NCBI GenBank assembly: GCA_003283415.1
Contig: QBXH01000007.1
Location: forward strand, 1 to 57,896
DNA length: 57,896 nt
Origin: Prochlorococcus sp. AG-321-E21
Lineage (GTDB): Bacteria; Cyanobacteriota; Cyanobacteriia; PCC-6307; Cyanobiaceae
Direction: 5' to 3'
Shown here: positions 16,601-33,330 of the stretch, piece after piece
Layout of the letters: the number at the start of each line of letters is the position of its first letter
Position numbering within the stretch: the stretch's first letter is position 1
The notes under the pieces: model-generated
What the model saw: only the letters and a program-made list of their open reading frames with translations
What the model was told of the DNA's origin: nothing
Databases searched by the model: none
Made by a program: the position numbers and the translations under genes

Positions 16601-17789
16601 ATAATCTTGATAATGATTTTTCTCCAAACTTTTCTTTTAGGACTCTTAATTTCTTTATGACCTTTTTAGGTTTATTATGCCTTTCTAAAACTTTAAATAA
16701 TTGACTTTCAGATACATCCACATCTAACAAATTTGCATTATTCCCTGGGAACCAATGACTTCCATTACCAAGTAATTGGTATCTAGATTTTGCAAATTCC
16801 TCTAAATCAAATGAGTCTATTAAATTCGAGAGCCAGAGAAGTACAGGAATATTTATTCCTCCAGGTGTATTTTGCCAATTTGGTAAATTTTTATCCCAAC
16901 TTTCATACCACTCTAAACCTAATGAATTTATTGATTCCTTTTTTAAATTATTTAATATTTTTGGAATATATTGATCAGATTCTGGCAATAAAGAAGCTGC
17001 TTCTAAATGTAAATCAAAATCTTTCTCTTCTGCTATCCCGATACTGATTGTATGTACATTATTGTTACTTAAGCAAAAAAGATCATTAAAAACTATTGGG
17101 TGCAGGGGGCTACAAATTTCCAACATTTTTCGAGATGGAGTGTGAAGATGTCCTCCTTTGTCAGTAGGACTTATTATAAAAACCCCAAGATCATATTTAT
17201 GAGCTAAATCAATTACTTTTGAATTAGTTTGATTAATGTAATACCAGTGCAAATTAACATAATCAAAGAAATTTGTTGATATTATTTTTTCTATTAGTGA
17301 TGATTCTCCGTGAGTCGAAAATCCAATATGTCCAATTAAATTTTCTTTTTGGAATTTTTTTAAAATACTAATACAGCCTCCATCCCTTACAGCATTCTCA
17401 AGATGTTCAGGTAAATTGATACCATGGATTGCTAATAAATCAATTTTTTTTACTTGCAATTTTTCAAGGCTTTTCAAAATTTCTCCTTCGAATAACTTTG
17501 GATCACGATTAGGTGGAATTTTTGTTTGAATTATTTTCGGTATATTTTTAGTACTCTTAAAACCCATACCTAATTGAACTTCAGAAGTCCCATAATATTT
17601 AGCTGTCTCTATATGATGAAAACCAAATTTATTAGCAAGATTCAATATATTTTCAACTTTATTTTGTTCTTTTCGTGAAATCTCTGAAAAATTTAATTGA
17701 TCCCAACTTTTTTGAAATCTCATACCTCCTAGTGACAAAACAGGCATTTTTAGATTGGTTCGTCCAAATCTGCGACAAGGCAACTCCAT
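16590..17789 (-). CDS. Aldo/keto reductase family protein with C-terminal extension
   Basis: Residues 1 to about 280 form an NADPH-dependent aldo/keto reductase barrel: FGRTNLKMPVLSLGGM, HIETAKYYGTSEVQLG with the catalytic-type Tyr (the preceding Asp is Glu), QTKIPP with the Lys, and LAIHGIN with the His. The C-terminal 120 residues resemble the ferredoxin-like extension of a reductase subgroup, but where relatives carry a CxxCxxC...CP cluster motif this protein reads NLPNWQNTPGGINIPVLL, with no cysteines. It is last in a run with ferredoxin, Ycf35 and DUF2997, six bases after the ferredoxin gene. Substrate unknown. Confidence 0.85.
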   Translation of the reverse strand: MELPCRRFGRTNLKMPVLSLGGMRFQKSWDQLNFSEISRKEQNKVENILNLANKFGFHHIETAKYYGTSEVQLGMGFKSTKNIPKIIQTKIPPNRDPKLFEGEILKSLEKLQVKKIDLLAIHGINLPEHLENAVRDGGCISILKKFQKENLIGHIGFSTHGESSLIEKIISTNFFDYVNLHWYYINQTNSKVIDLAHKYDLGVFIISPTDKGGHLHTPSRKMLEICSPLHPIVFNDLFCLSNNNVHTISIGIAEEKDFDLHLEAASLLPESDQYIPKILNNLKKESINSLGLEWYESWDKNLPNWQNTPGGINIPVLLWLSNLIDSFDLEEFAKSRYQLLGNGSHWFPGNNANLLDVDVSESQLFKVLERHNKPKKVIKKLRVLKEKFGEKSLSRLSKN

Positions 17790-17795
17790 TAAAAA

Positions 17796-18239
17796 TTAAT
17801 GCTTATTCATCCTTGGGAGTTTTCCAAGTGATTGAAACATATCCCTATCAAGACTATTATCTAAAGCTTTATATTCTTCAAATTTAACCCAATGAATACA
17901 ATCTACAGGGCATGTATCAATAGCTTCTTGCATAGTTTCCATCTTGTCTCCATCCTGTCTAACTGCTCTAGCCCTACCATAGTCTTCATCAACTATGAAA
18001 GTATTACTTGCAACATGAACACAATATTGACAACCTATACATCTACTCTCATCAACCCATACTGCTTTTTCAGTTAATTTACCTCCCAGTACAGGTTCAT
18101 ATCCTGATATTTCTTCAACCTCATTATGAATAGGTTCAAAACTTCTTATTTCTTCAACTTCATTATGAACAGGTTCATAACATGTTAATTCTTCAACCTC
18201 ATTAAGAGTTCCACTCTCAATAAAAGGATCAGTATCCAA
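17796..18239 (-). CDS. [4Fe-4S] ferredoxin with repeated acidic N-terminal extension
   Basis: The C-terminal part (about residues 60-120) is a bacterial-type ferredoxin: RCIGCQYCVHVASNTF provides three cluster cysteines and TCPVDCIHW the fourth plus one extra, so a single [4Fe-4S] cluster is expected. The first 50 residues are acidic and contain three tandem 13-residue repeats beginning NEVEE and ending YEPVH, FEPIH and YEPVL. It is 147 aa in total. It sits three bases after Ycf35 and six before the reductase, so all are probably translated from one message. Redox partners are unknown; the adjacent reductase is a plausible one. Confidence 0.92.
   Translation of the reverse strand: MDTDPFIESGTLNEVEELTCYEPVHNEVEEIRSFEPIHNEVEEISGYEPVLGGKLTEKAVWVDESRCIGCQYCVHVASNTFIVDEDYGRARAVRQDGDKMETMQEAIDTCPVDCIHWVKFEEYKALDNSLDRDMFQSLGKLPRMNKH
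18087..18203 (-). repeat. Three tandem 39-bp repeats inside the ferredoxin gene
   Basis: Codons 13-25, 26-38 and 39-51 encode NEVEELTCYEPVH, NEVEEIRSFEPIH and NEVEEISGYEPVL. The DNA copies are similar but not identical, so the expansion is not brand new. The unit length (39 bases) keeps the frame, allowing copy number to change without breaking the gene. Confidence 0.92.
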
Positions 18240-18242
18240 TGT

Positions 18243-18635
18243 TTAACTTTCCCACTTTGTAAGTACTAATTCAATTGATCCATCATTTTGATTTTTTTGC
18301 TCTACTATTTGATATCCGTCCTCCTTTGTTTTCATAATAATTGTTTGATAAGCATACATCTGTGTGACTTTGGATATAAATCTCTCAACAGGTAAGTTAA
18401 AATTCCAAAGGTCAAGATCAGTAACCAACTCATATGAATTGGAATTATTATCCCATTTAAATCCAACTTTTGTATCTTCAGGAAGATCCATACTAATATC
18501 AACAGCTGTAAATTGACCGTTGTAACCTTTTACAAACTTTTCTTCTTGATTTATTTCATAACCTAGATGAGTTAAAGCTTTTATTAAGGGTTCTGCTTCT
18601 CTAAGCTGAGTTTTGATAGTACTAAAGTGAGACAT
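18243..18635 (-). CDS. ycf35: Ycf35-like protein (DUF1257)
   Basis: The 130-residue product begins MSHFSTIKTQLREAEPLIKALTHLG, the hallmark of the Ycf35/DUF1257 family found in cyanobacteria and red-lineage plastids. It is soluble, with a beta-rich middle (VDISMDLPEDTKVGFKWD) and no cysteine cluster or catalytic signature. I know of no established biochemical function. Its start lies 14 bases inside the end of DUF2997 and its stop is three bases before the ferredoxin start, indicating coupled translation; this linkage suggests the three products act together. Confidence 0.92.
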   Translation of the reverse strand: MSHFSTIKTQLREAEPLIKALTHLGYEINQEEKFVKGYNGQFTAVDISMDLPEDTKVGFKWDNNSNSYELVTDLDLWNFNLPVERFISKVTQMYAYQTIIMKTKEDGYQIVEQKNQNDGSIELVLTKWES

Positions 18636-18837
18636 TAGATTCTTTATTAAATTGTTGTAATGTTTTGGTTTTGTTAGTGATAAATGCCTCTGAAGTCTTA
18701 TTCTTCACTTTCACATCCCCAAGAGCATTCTCTAGTTTTTTTGTTGCATTATTACATGCTTCACCGTAAAAACCTTCAACAGTCTCTTCAACTCTTCCAT
18801 TTTGATGAATTTTAAATCTTAATGTTCTTTGAGGCAT
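18622..18837 (-). CDS. DUF2997-family small protein
   Basis: The 71-residue product reads PQRTLRFKIHQNGRVEETVEG, then CNNATKKLENALGDV, the pattern of DUF2997: a short beta hairpin and a helix ending before a variable tail. In cyanobacteria this family is usually beside DUF1257 (Ycf35), as here with a 14-base overlap. No catalytic residue, membrane span or signal peptide is visible. The ATG at 18837 is the only sensible start. It heads the operon after a 116-base gap that lacks another gene. Confidence 0.87.
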   Translation of the reverse strand: MPQRTLRFKIHQNGRVEETVEGFYGEACNNATKKLENALGDVKVKNKTSEAFITNKTKTLQQFNKESNVSL

Positions 18838-18953
18838 GAGATTAGATCACTAAGTACTAATACTTTGGATAGCATAACCAAAATATTTAGTTTCAGTTGT
18901 TTCGTTAACTTTATTTTAATTTTTATATTGATTGTCTAATAAATGTAAGGAAT

Positions 18954-19724
18954 CTAATTATAAAATCCCTTCATTCCCATTGAATCTAAGGCAGTTTTAG
19001 CTTCATCCATCACTGAAGGTTCTTTATCAAAGAGAGCAATTTTTGTACATTCATCTACAAAGCTCTCTTGTGAAATTTCATTTAATTTTTCAAACAATCT
19101 ACATAAAGACCATATACAATTGCTCCTTACGACAGGCTCGTTATCTATTTTTAAGCTTATTAAAAGTTGTTCAGCCGCTAATTGAGCATTAGAGGCTGAG
19201 ACACTTCCAATTTCTGCTAGAGAACTAGATGACCATAATCTTACAGAAGCTACATCATTTTTTAATGAATTTATCAATGGCTTCAAAACAATTTGATTAT
19301 CGTAATTAGCTAAACTCCAGGCGGTAGCTCTTCTGACATATGCATTGTCGTCTGTTTCTAATAAACTGACTAATTTTTCAACTGCATTAGGAAATGGATT
19401 TCTACCCAATGCATATACAGCACTCATTCTTTCAACTGGACAAGGTTGATCAAGTAATGGTATTAAAAGAGGGAAAGATCTTGTATCCCTATATTCACAA
19501 AATATTCTTAAGCCTTGTATTCTTTGTTCTCTGTCACCCTTAAGCAATTTTAGGGCTTCATCGCATTCTAAATTTTGATTTAAAGTTCCTCTTGAGAAAC
19601 CATCTTTATCAATCTGTTCTAAAGGATCAATTTCAAGGTCTACAGATAACTCTTTTGCTAAAACATCAGGATCAATTGCTATTTCTGCCAAACTTTCATT
19701 TTGAATATCCTTTCTTTTAGTCAT
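18954..19724 (-). CDS. HEAT-repeat protein of the phycobilin-lyase-like (PBS lyase HEAT) type
   Basis: After an acidic N-terminal 50 residues, the product (256 aa) consists of helical HEAT-like repeats: RMSAVYALGRNPFPNAVEKL, YVRRATAWSLANYDNQIVLKPL, SVRLWSSSSLAEIG and VVRSNCIWSLCRLFEKL are visible copies about 31-37 residues apart. The CpcE/F, IaiH and NblB families share this fold, so a chromophore-related role is possible but cannot be assigned. I use the ATG at 19724; a TTG at 19730 is two codons earlier. It is 19 bases downstream of the 41-aa membrane protein. Confidence 0.87.
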   Translation of the reverse strand: MTKRKDIQNESLAEIAIDPDVLAKELSVDLEIDPLEQIDKDGFSRGTLNQNLECDEALKLLKGDREQRIQGLRIFCEYRDTRSFPLLIPLLDQPCPVERMSAVYALGRNPFPNAVEKLVSLLETDDNAYVRRATAWSLANYDNQIVLKPLINSLKNDVASVRLWSSSSLAEIGSVSASNAQLAAEQLLISLKIDNEPVVRSNCIWSLCRLFEKLNEISQESFVDECTKIALFDKEPSVMDEAKTALDSMGMKGFYN

Positions 19725-19743
19725 AATCAAATAAAAATAAAGA

Positions 19744-19869
19744 TTAATTAATCGGAGCTGGTGACATCATATCTCCCGGTAGCCAAATCCTTGCACTAAC
19801 AGCAAAAAAAGCCAACCCAAATAAGCTAACAATCGCGAAAGGTAATAGTTTAGTTCTTATAAAACCCAA
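19744..19869 (-). CDS. 41-aa single-span membrane protein, unnamed
   Basis: Reading the gap between rlmN and the HEAT gene gives a 41-codon frame starting with TTG at 19869 and ending with TAA at 19744. The product has a positive N-terminus (FIRTK), one hydrophobic span LLPFAIVSLFGLAFFAVSA, and a tail RIWLPGDMMSPAPIN. The span-plus-RIWLPGDM pattern looks like a conserved small photosynthetic-membrane subunit, but I cannot name it with confidence. No ATG or GTG lies upstream in frame before a stop. It is probably cotranscribed with the HEAT gene 19 bases on. Confidence 0.65.
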   Translation of the reverse strand: MGFIRTKLLPFAIVSLFGLAFFAVSARIWLPGDMMSPAPIN

Positions 19870-19937
19870 TGATAAAATTATAATTAAGTCAATAATAACG
19901 TGTTTGAGTTAAATTTAATAAAAAGATTTAAATATGA

Positions 19938-21170
<1,233 letters not shown>

Positions 21171-21214
21171 TTAATTTTAAAATAGCATTCTAGTAACTGT
21201 AAATGATAATAGCT

Positions 21215-25333
<4,119 letters not shown>

Positions 25334-25349
25334 TTAGTTTTTTAAAGGA

Positions 25350-27257
<1,908 letters not shown>

Positions 27258-27293
27258 TTACAATATTTAAATTAGAAGGTGTTAATAAGATAT

Positions 27294-30200
27294 TTAATCT
27301 TCCGAATATTCAGAGTTCCCTAGAGATTCATAGGTAGGTCTCGAAGGAGTATTCCTTTTTGGATTTACATCTTGCATTAAATCAACTTCCTTACCTTCAT
27401 CAGTGTAAACACCAATATCTAGCCCTAAAGATTGTAATTCTCTCATTAGGACTTTAAATGATTCCGGAGTTCCTGGTCTTGGGATAGGTTTTCCTTTAAC
27501 TATCGCGTTTAATGCTTCATTTCTACCTTGCATATCATCTGATTTTACAGTTAACAATTCTTGCAAAGTATAAGCTGCACCATACGCCTCCAAGGCCCAG
27601 ACCTCCATCTCTCCAAGTCTCTGTCCACCTTGTTGAGCTTTACCACCTAATGGTTGCTGAGTAACTAAGGAGTATGGACCTGTTGACCTGGCATGGATCT
27701 TGTCATCTACTAAGTGAACAAGTTTAAGGAAATGAGAATATCCAACAGCTACTGGTTGATCAAAAGGTTCGCCTGTTCGACCATCTTTTAGTAACAACTT
27801 TCCAGGATCTTGAGGATTATAAACCCAATCCTTACCCTTTTGCTTAGAAGCTTCCTCTAAAAATGCTTGGACAGTTTGATGTGATTTTTCAGGACCATAC
27901 ATCTCATCAAAGGGGACAACTTTAACCCTACAATTTAAGTTTGATGCTGCCCAGCCCATCAATAATTCAAAAACTTGACCTACATTCATTCTACTTGGAA
28001 CACCAAGAGGATTTAAAACGATATCTACAGGTGTACCGTCAGGTAGATAAGGCATATCTTCTCTAGGTAAAATTCGACTTATTATGCCTTTATTACCATG
28101 CCTTCCAGCCATTTTATCTCCTACCTGAATTTTCCTCCTTTGAGCAACATAAACTCGAACAACCATATTTGCACCTGGAGGTAATTCATCTCCTTGCTCC
28201 CTTGTATATATCCGAACGTCTAGTACCCTTCCTTTTTCTGTTTTAGGAACTCTAAGGGAATTATCCCTAACATCCCTTGCTTTTTCACCAAATATAGCTC
28301 TCAAAAGTTTTTCTTCAGGTGGCTGATCTGATTCTCCTTTAGGGGTAACTTTTCCTACGAGAATATCACCACTTTCTACAAAAGCTCCTGTTCTAATGAT
28401 ACCCATTTCATCAAGATTGTTCAAACTTTCTTCTGAAATATTGGGAATTTCTCTAGTAATTTCTTCAGGACCTAATTTAGTTTGTCTAGCTTCTATTTCA
28501 TATTTTTCAATATGTACTGAAGTATAAAGATCATCAGTAACCATCCTTTCACTGACAAGTATTGCATCTTCATAGTTGTAGCCTTCCCATGGCATATAAG
28601 CAATTAAAACATTCTGTCCTAGAGCTATTTCACCACCTTCACAAGCTGATCCATCAGCAAGGACTTGACCAGAAATAACTTGATCTCCATTTTTCACTAT
28701 TGGTCTTTGATTTAAACAGGTATCTTGATTGGACCTTTGATATTTTTGAAGATAATGAATATGCTCATTACCATCTACATCTTTTACAACTATTTCATTA
28801 GCATCAACATAAGAAACAATTCCATTTACCTTGGTGATTGGAACCATACCGGAGTCTCTAGCAACTTGGGATTCTAATCCGGTTCCAACAAGAGGTCTTT
28901 CAGGTCTTAATAATGGAACTGCTTGACGCTGCATATTGGATCCCATCAACGCTCTATTGGCATCATCATGCTCCAAGAAGGGGATAAGAGAAGTCGCAAC
29001 TGAAATAACTTGAACAGGAGAAAGCTGAACATAATCAACTTGATGAGGAGGAACTTTCTCAAAATCTTGCCTATACCTTACTGGAATTAAACTTGCAAGA
29101 ATATTTCCTTTTTTATCAGTCGCCACATCACCAGGAGCAACCCTACATTCGTCCTCTAAGTCAGCTGACAAATAAACAGGATTACCTTCTTTAATAACCC
29201 TACCTTTTTCTACTTTCCAAAAAGGAGTTTCAATAAAACCATATTCATTAACTCTTGCATGTGTTGCTAGAGAATTTATGAGTCCCGCATTTGGGCCTTC
29301 AGGAGTTTCAATCGGACATAATCTTCCGTAGTGTGAAGGATGAATATCTCTGACTGCAAAGCCTGCTCTTTCTCGAGTTAGACCCCCTGGTCCTAACGCT
29401 GAAATTCTTCTTTTATGGGTTAATTCAGCTAATGGATTTGTTTGATCCATAAATTGACTTAATTGACTGGATCCAAAAAATTCTTTAATAGCTGCTACCA
29501 AAGGCTTGGGATTAACTAGCTGAGCAGGAGTAAGGGAATCAGTCTCTCCAACAGTCATTCTTTCTTTAATTATTCGCTCTAGACGGTTAAGGCCGACTCT
29601 AACTTGATTTTGAAGAAGTTCTCCAACGGATCTAACTCTTCTATTCCCTAAATGATCAATATCATCTAAACTTGCCCCACCAATATCAAGTTCCAGGTTA
29701 ATTAGGTAATCAATCGTCGAAAGGACATCCTCATGTGTAAGAGTTCTGACATTATCTGGAACAGTCAATCTCAATTTTTTATTAATTTTATATCTACCTA
29801 CTCTTCCTAAATCGTATCTTTTAGGATCGAAAAATCTACTATGTAGTAGTTGTTGACCACCAGAAACAGAAGGGGGTTCCCCTGGGCGTAATTTTTTATA
29901 AAGCTCTAACAAAGCTTGATCTTCTGAATTTATGCCTTCATCATTAGCTGAATCAATAGATTGTTTATAAAATTCAGGATGTCTTAATTTATCAACCACA
30001 TCATTGTCTGAGAGTCCCATAGCTCTCATAAGTACGTGAGCATTAATTTTTCTTGTTTTGTCAACTCTTACATATAGTAAGTTATTTTTATCTGTCTCAA
30101 ATTTTAGCCAAGCGCCTCTATTAGGGATAACGCTAGCGTTATAAGTTCTTCTACCATTTTTGTCCATTTCATCTTTGAAATAGACACCAGGACTTCGAAC

Positions 30201-30587
30201 TATTTGATTGACTATTACTCTTTCAGCCCCATTAATAATAAAGGTTCCTCTTTCTGTCATTAAAGGCAGTTCACCAATAAATACTTCTTGCTCTTTAATT
30301 TCACCTGTTTCTTTATTAATTAATCTGCAAGTTACATACATTTGAGAAGCAAAAGTTGCATCTCTTCTCTTGGCCTCTTCAACATTATGCCTAGGTCTCT
30401 TTAACCTGTATTCATCACCAATAAAATGTAATTCTAATTTACCTGTGTAATCAGTAATTGGAGAAAAACTTTTTAATTCTTCAATTAAACCTTTTTCAAG
30501 AAACCATTTAAAGCTTGCTCTTTGAACTTCAACCAAATCTGGTAGATAAGTTACTGTTTTAGCTATCTGTAAAGCGCTACTGCTCAT
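27294..30587 (-). CDS. rpoB: RNA polymerase beta subunit
   Basis: The 1097-residue product has the RpoB landmarks: the rifampicin region [21 protein letters not shown] with [13 protein letters not shown], the [24 protein letters not shown] segment, [31 protein letters not shown] and the C-terminal [28 protein letters not shown]. The start [22 protein letters not shown] is canonical. It leads the rpoB-rpoC1-rpoC2 run. The rifampicin pocket looks wild type in the parts I can compare. Confidence 0.99.
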   Translation of the reverse strand: MSSSALQIAKTVTYLPDLVEVQRASFKWFLEKGLIEELKSFSPITDYTGKLELHFIGDEYRLKRPRHNVEEAKRRDATFASQMYVTCRLINKETGEIKEQEVFIGELPLMTERGTFIINGAERVIVNQIVRSPGVYFKDEMDKNGRRTYNASVIPNRGAWLKFETDKNNLLYVRVDKTRKINAHVLMRAMGLSDNDVVDKLRHPEFYKQSIDSANDEGINSEDQALLELYKKLRPGEPPSVSGGQQLLHSRFFDPKRYDLGRVGRYKINKKLRLTVPDNVRTLTHEDVLSTIDYLINLELDIGGASLDDIDHLGNRRVRSVGELLQNQVRVGLNRLERIIKERMTVGETDSLTPAQLVNPKPLVAAIKEFFGSSQLSQFMDQTNPLAELTHKRRISALGPGGLTRERAGFAVRDIHPSHYGRLCPIETPEGPNAGLINSLATHARVNEYGFIETPFWKVEKGRVIKEGNPVYLSADLEDECRVAPGDVATDKKGNILASLIPVRYRQDFEKVPPHQVDYVQLSPVQVISVATSLIPFLEHDDANRALMGSNMQRQAVPLLRPERPLVGTGLESQVARDSGMVPITKVNGIVSYVDANEIVVKDVDGNEHIHYLQKYQRSNQDTCLNQRPIVKNGDQVISGQVLADGSACEGGEIALGQNVLIAYMPWEGYNYEDAILVSERMVTDDLYTSVHIEKYEIEARQTKLGPEEITREIPNISEESLNNLDEMGIIRTGAFVESGDILVGKVTPKGESDQPPEEKLLRAIFGEKARDVRDNSLRVPKTEKGRVLDVRIYTREQGDELPPGANMVVRVYVAQRRKIQVGDKMAGRHGNKGIISRILPREDMPYLPDGTPVDIVLNPLGVPSRMNVGQVFELLMGWAASNLNCRVKVVPFDEMYGPEKSHQTVQAFLEEASKQKGKDWVYNPQDPGKLLLKDGRTGEPFDQPVAVGYSHFLKLVHLVDDKIHARSTGPYSLVTQQPLGGKAQQGGQRLGEMEVWALEAYGAAYTLQELLTVKSDDMQGRNEALNAIVKGKPIPRPGTPESFKVLMRELQSLGLDIGVYTDEGKEVDLMQDVNPKRNTPSRPTYESLGNSEYSED

Positions 30588-30822
30588 CCAAGAAAACCCG
30601 CCATTCTGTAAGATTTACTAATTACTAAATTCCTCTTAATTCTAGAACTTTTAATGAGATTTTTGAAATGAAATCGTGATTTTAGTCTTGAATTCAACAA
30701 ATATCTTAGTTTATAAATAGCTTTAATAATTAAAAAAAAGACAACAAGGCCATATTTTAATTAGCTAATTACTAATAATTAAGAAAAATTTCCAGTAATT
30801 TTTAATACTAACAGATTATGTG
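30588..30822. other. Leader and promoter region of rpoB
   Basis: These 235 bases separate the tatD end from the rpoB start on the minus strand. The only ribosome-binding-like G-rich stretch is GGCGGG shortly before the rpoB ATG. Several A/T-rich inverted repeats are present (for example around AATTAGCTAATT), but no -10/-35 pair is clear and no L10-type leader or small gene was recognised. Confidence 0.5.
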
Positions 30823-31617
30823 TTAATTTATCAAATCAAATTTAAACAAATCTTCAGCATTCCTAGATGATTCATCTGCAATATTCTTGAATTCTGAAGA
30901 TCTTAAACTTGCTATGGACTTAGCAACACTTTCAACAAAAGCTGGCTCATTTCTTTTTCCTCTATGTGGAACAGGAGCTAAAAAGGGAGCATCTGTTTCT
31001 ATTAAATATCTATTACTAGGAACAATTCTTGCGCATTCATGAATTTCATATGCTTTTGGGAATGTAACTATCCCACTAAAGCTTATATAGAACCCAAGAT
31101 CTAAAAATTGCCTCATCTCATCTGGAGTTCCACTCCAACAATGTAGTACTCCTTTGGGACATTTACCTTGTTTAGCTAGCTCATTACATATTTCTATCAT
31201 TTCATTCGCAGCATCTCTACAATGAATAATTACAGGCAATTCAAGCTCATAGGCTAAATGCATTTGCGGAACAAGAGCATCTAACTGTTTATGTGTATTA
31301 TCACTTTTAAAAAAATCTAACCCTAATTCACCAATAGCAACTACTCTTGAGTCACCTTGAGCTGCATTTTTTAGTATAGATTTAGAATTGCATTCCCATT
31401 TGTTAGCTTCTAGAGGATGTAAACCAACTGAATAATATAATTCATCAAATTTTCGAGATATTTTTTGTAACTTAGGAATTTCTGATAATTCACAACAAGC
31501 ATGGAGCAGTTTTTTTACTCCTATTGAACGCCATCTTGAAACTACTTCTTCCAAATCTTCATTAAAGTTTTCAAATATTAAATGACAATGAGAATCAATT
31601 AGTTCAATATCGCTCAT
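30823..31617 (-). CDS. tatD: TatD-family metal-dependent deoxyribonuclease
   Basis: TatD proteins are TIM-barrel hydrolases with 3'-5' exonuclease activity on DNA and RNA. The 264-residue product has the metal ligands in DSHCHLIF (residues 9-16), the Glu in GELGLDF, HCRDA, LHCWSG and the terminal IETDAPFLAPVPHRGKRNEP. Its start is 10 bases after the rpsT stop, so it is cotranscribed with the ribosomal protein gene. Cellular role (DNA repair, RNA quality control) is not settled for cyanobacteria. Confidence 0.93.
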   Translation of the reverse strand: MSDIELIDSHCHLIFENFNEDLEEVVSRWRSIGVKKLLHACCELSEIPKLQKISRKFDELYYSVGLHPLEANKWECNSKSILKNAAQGDSRVVAIGELGLDFFKSDNTHKQLDALVPQMHLAYELELPVIIHCRDAANEMIEICNELAKQGKCPKGVLHCWSGTPDEMRQFLDLGFYISFSGIVTFPKAYEIHECARIVPSNRYLIETDAPFLAPVPHRGKRNEPAFVESVAKSIASLRSSEFKNIADESSRNAEDLFKFDLIN

Positions 31618-31627
31618 GTATACTTAC

Positions 31628-31921
31628 TCACTTATTTGTGAGAAAATCTTTAACTAATTTGTTGATTCTTGACTTTTTGTTAGCACCGTTGTTCTTATGT
31701 AGGACATTTTTTTTTACTGCCTTATCAATAAGACTGAAGGTTTCATTTACACTAAACTGAACTAATTCTTTGTTACCTGAATTAGGTTCCTGCTTGTATT
31801 TCTCACAGTTAGCCAATGTTTTTTTTGTTAAGGTTCTAACTGTTGATTTATATGATTTATTAACTAAACGGTTTCTTTCAGCCACTTGAATTCTTTTTTT
31901 TGCTGATTTGTTATTGGCCAC
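31628..31921 (-). CDS. rpsT: 30S ribosomal protein S20
   Basis: S20 binds the 5' domain and helix 44 of 16S rRNA during 30S assembly. The 97-residue, lysine-rich, all-helical product begins MANNKSAKKRIQVAERNRLVN, the family N-terminus, and ends with the helix NKKSRINKLVKDFL. tatD follows by 10 bases. The divergent hisD start lies 122 bases upstream, where both promoters must sit. Confidence 0.96.
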   Translation of the reverse strand: MANNKSAKKRIQVAERNRLVNKSYKSTVRTLTKKTLANCEKYKQEPNSGNKELVQFSVNETFSLIDKAVKKNVLHKNNGANKKSRINKLVKDFLTNK

Positions 31922-32043
31922 TGAAATTAAATAGAATATACATGATTATCTTACCAAAGAGTTAGACCACTAATCAATAATATATAATTTTGGTAGGTAA
32001 ATTAAGTGATTTATCAGTTAAATTCTAATTTAGTATTAATAAA

Positions 32044-33330
32044 ATGAAGATTATAAATAATAAACAAAAGGCTATTCAAGAGTTGAGAAGAATTTCTCAA
32101 AGAACTACCACTGGAGATAATAAAAAAATAAATTCAATCGTTGAAGATATTCTGCAAGAGGTAAAAATTCATGGAGATAAAGCTGTAGAAAAATATACAA
32201 AAAAATTTGATGGATTCTATCCAAAGCCAATGCAAGTAAGTACGCGGGATTTGAAGAATGCATGGGATGAGACAGATCAACATTTAAAAAAATCTTTAGA
32301 AATTGCCTATCAAAGAATAAAAAATTTCCATGAAAAAGAAATCCCTGAATCATTTATTTTAAAAGGAGAACATGGTGAATCGGTCCAGAGAAGATGGATG
32401 CCTGTAAAAAATGCTGGCTTATATATTCCTGGAGGTAGAGCAGCATATCCAAGTACAGTTTTAATGAATGCGATACCTGCAAAAGTAGCCGGGGTTAAAG
32501 AAATCTCAATGGTATCCCCAGGAAATAAAAAAGGGATAATAAATAAAACTGTTTTAGCTGCTGCTTACTTATCAGGGATTGATAAAGTTTTTAGAGTTGG
32601 AGGAGCACAGGCAATTGGAGCCTTAGCATTTGGAACAAAGCAAATAAATAAAGTTGATGTAATTTCCGGACCAGGGAATATATATGTCACTACTGCTAAA
32701 AAGTTAATTTATGGATTTACCGGAATTGATTCGTTAGCAGGTCCAAGTGAAATTTTAATTATCGCTGATAGAACAGCTAAAAGTTCTCAAATAGCATCAG
32801 ATTTATTAGCTCAAGCCGAGCATGACCCATTAGCCTCTTCAATACTTTTGACCACATCACATGATCAAGCTCAAGAAGTTTTTGATGAAGTCTTTAAGAA
32901 AATTGAGTATCACCCCAGAAAAGAAATTTGCATTGAATCAATTAAGAATTGGGGATTAATTGCTATTTGCGAAAATTTAGAATCATGCATTGAATTAAGT
33001 AATGAGTTTGCGCCAGAACACCTGGAAATAATTACAATTGATCCAAAAACAACACTTAAAACCATTGAAAATGCAGGTGCGATATTCTTAGGGAAATGGA
33101 CACCTGAGGCAGTCGGTGATTATTTGGCTGGTCCAAACCATACTTTACCCACATGCGGGAATGCTAGGTTTAGTGGTTCGTTAGGTGTTGAAACTTTCAT
33201 GAAAAATTCCTCAATAATTGAATTTAATGAAAAAAGCTTAAAAATTAACAGCTTGGATATCATCAATTTGGCAAATAGTGAGGGCCTACATAGTCATGCA
33301 AATTCAGTGAAAATTAGATTTGAAGATTAA
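32044..33330 (+). CDS. hisD: Histidinol dehydrogenase
   Basis: HisD carries out the last two oxidations of histidine synthesis, histidinol to histidine, with NAD and zinc. The 428-residue product has [70 protein letters not shown] with the general-base neighbourhood LLAQAEHDP, and EFAPEHLEI holding the catalytic Glu/His pair. Its stop overlaps that of convergent rpiA by four bases. It stands alone, as his genes are scattered in cyanobacteria. Confidence 0.97.
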   Translation: MKIINNKQKAIQELRRISQRTTTGDNKKINSIVEDILQEVKIHGDKAVEKYTKKFDGFYPKPMQVSTRDLKNAWDETDQHLKKSLEIAYQRIKNFHEKEIPESFILKGEHGESVQRRWMPVKNAGLYIPGGRAAYPSTVLMNAIPAKVAGVKEISMVSPGNKKGIINKTVLAAAYLSGIDKVFRVGGAQAIGALAFGTKQINKVDVISGPGNIYVTTAKKLIYGFTGIDSLAGPSEILIIADRTAKSSQIASDLLAQAEHDPLASSILLTTSHDQAQEVFDEVFKKIEYHPRKEICIESIKNWGLIAICENLESCIELSNEFAPEHLEIITIDPKTTLKTIENAGAIFLGKWTPEAVGDYLAGPNHTLPTCGNARFSGSLGVETFMKNSSIIEFNEKSLKINSLDIINLANSEGLHSHANSVKIRFED

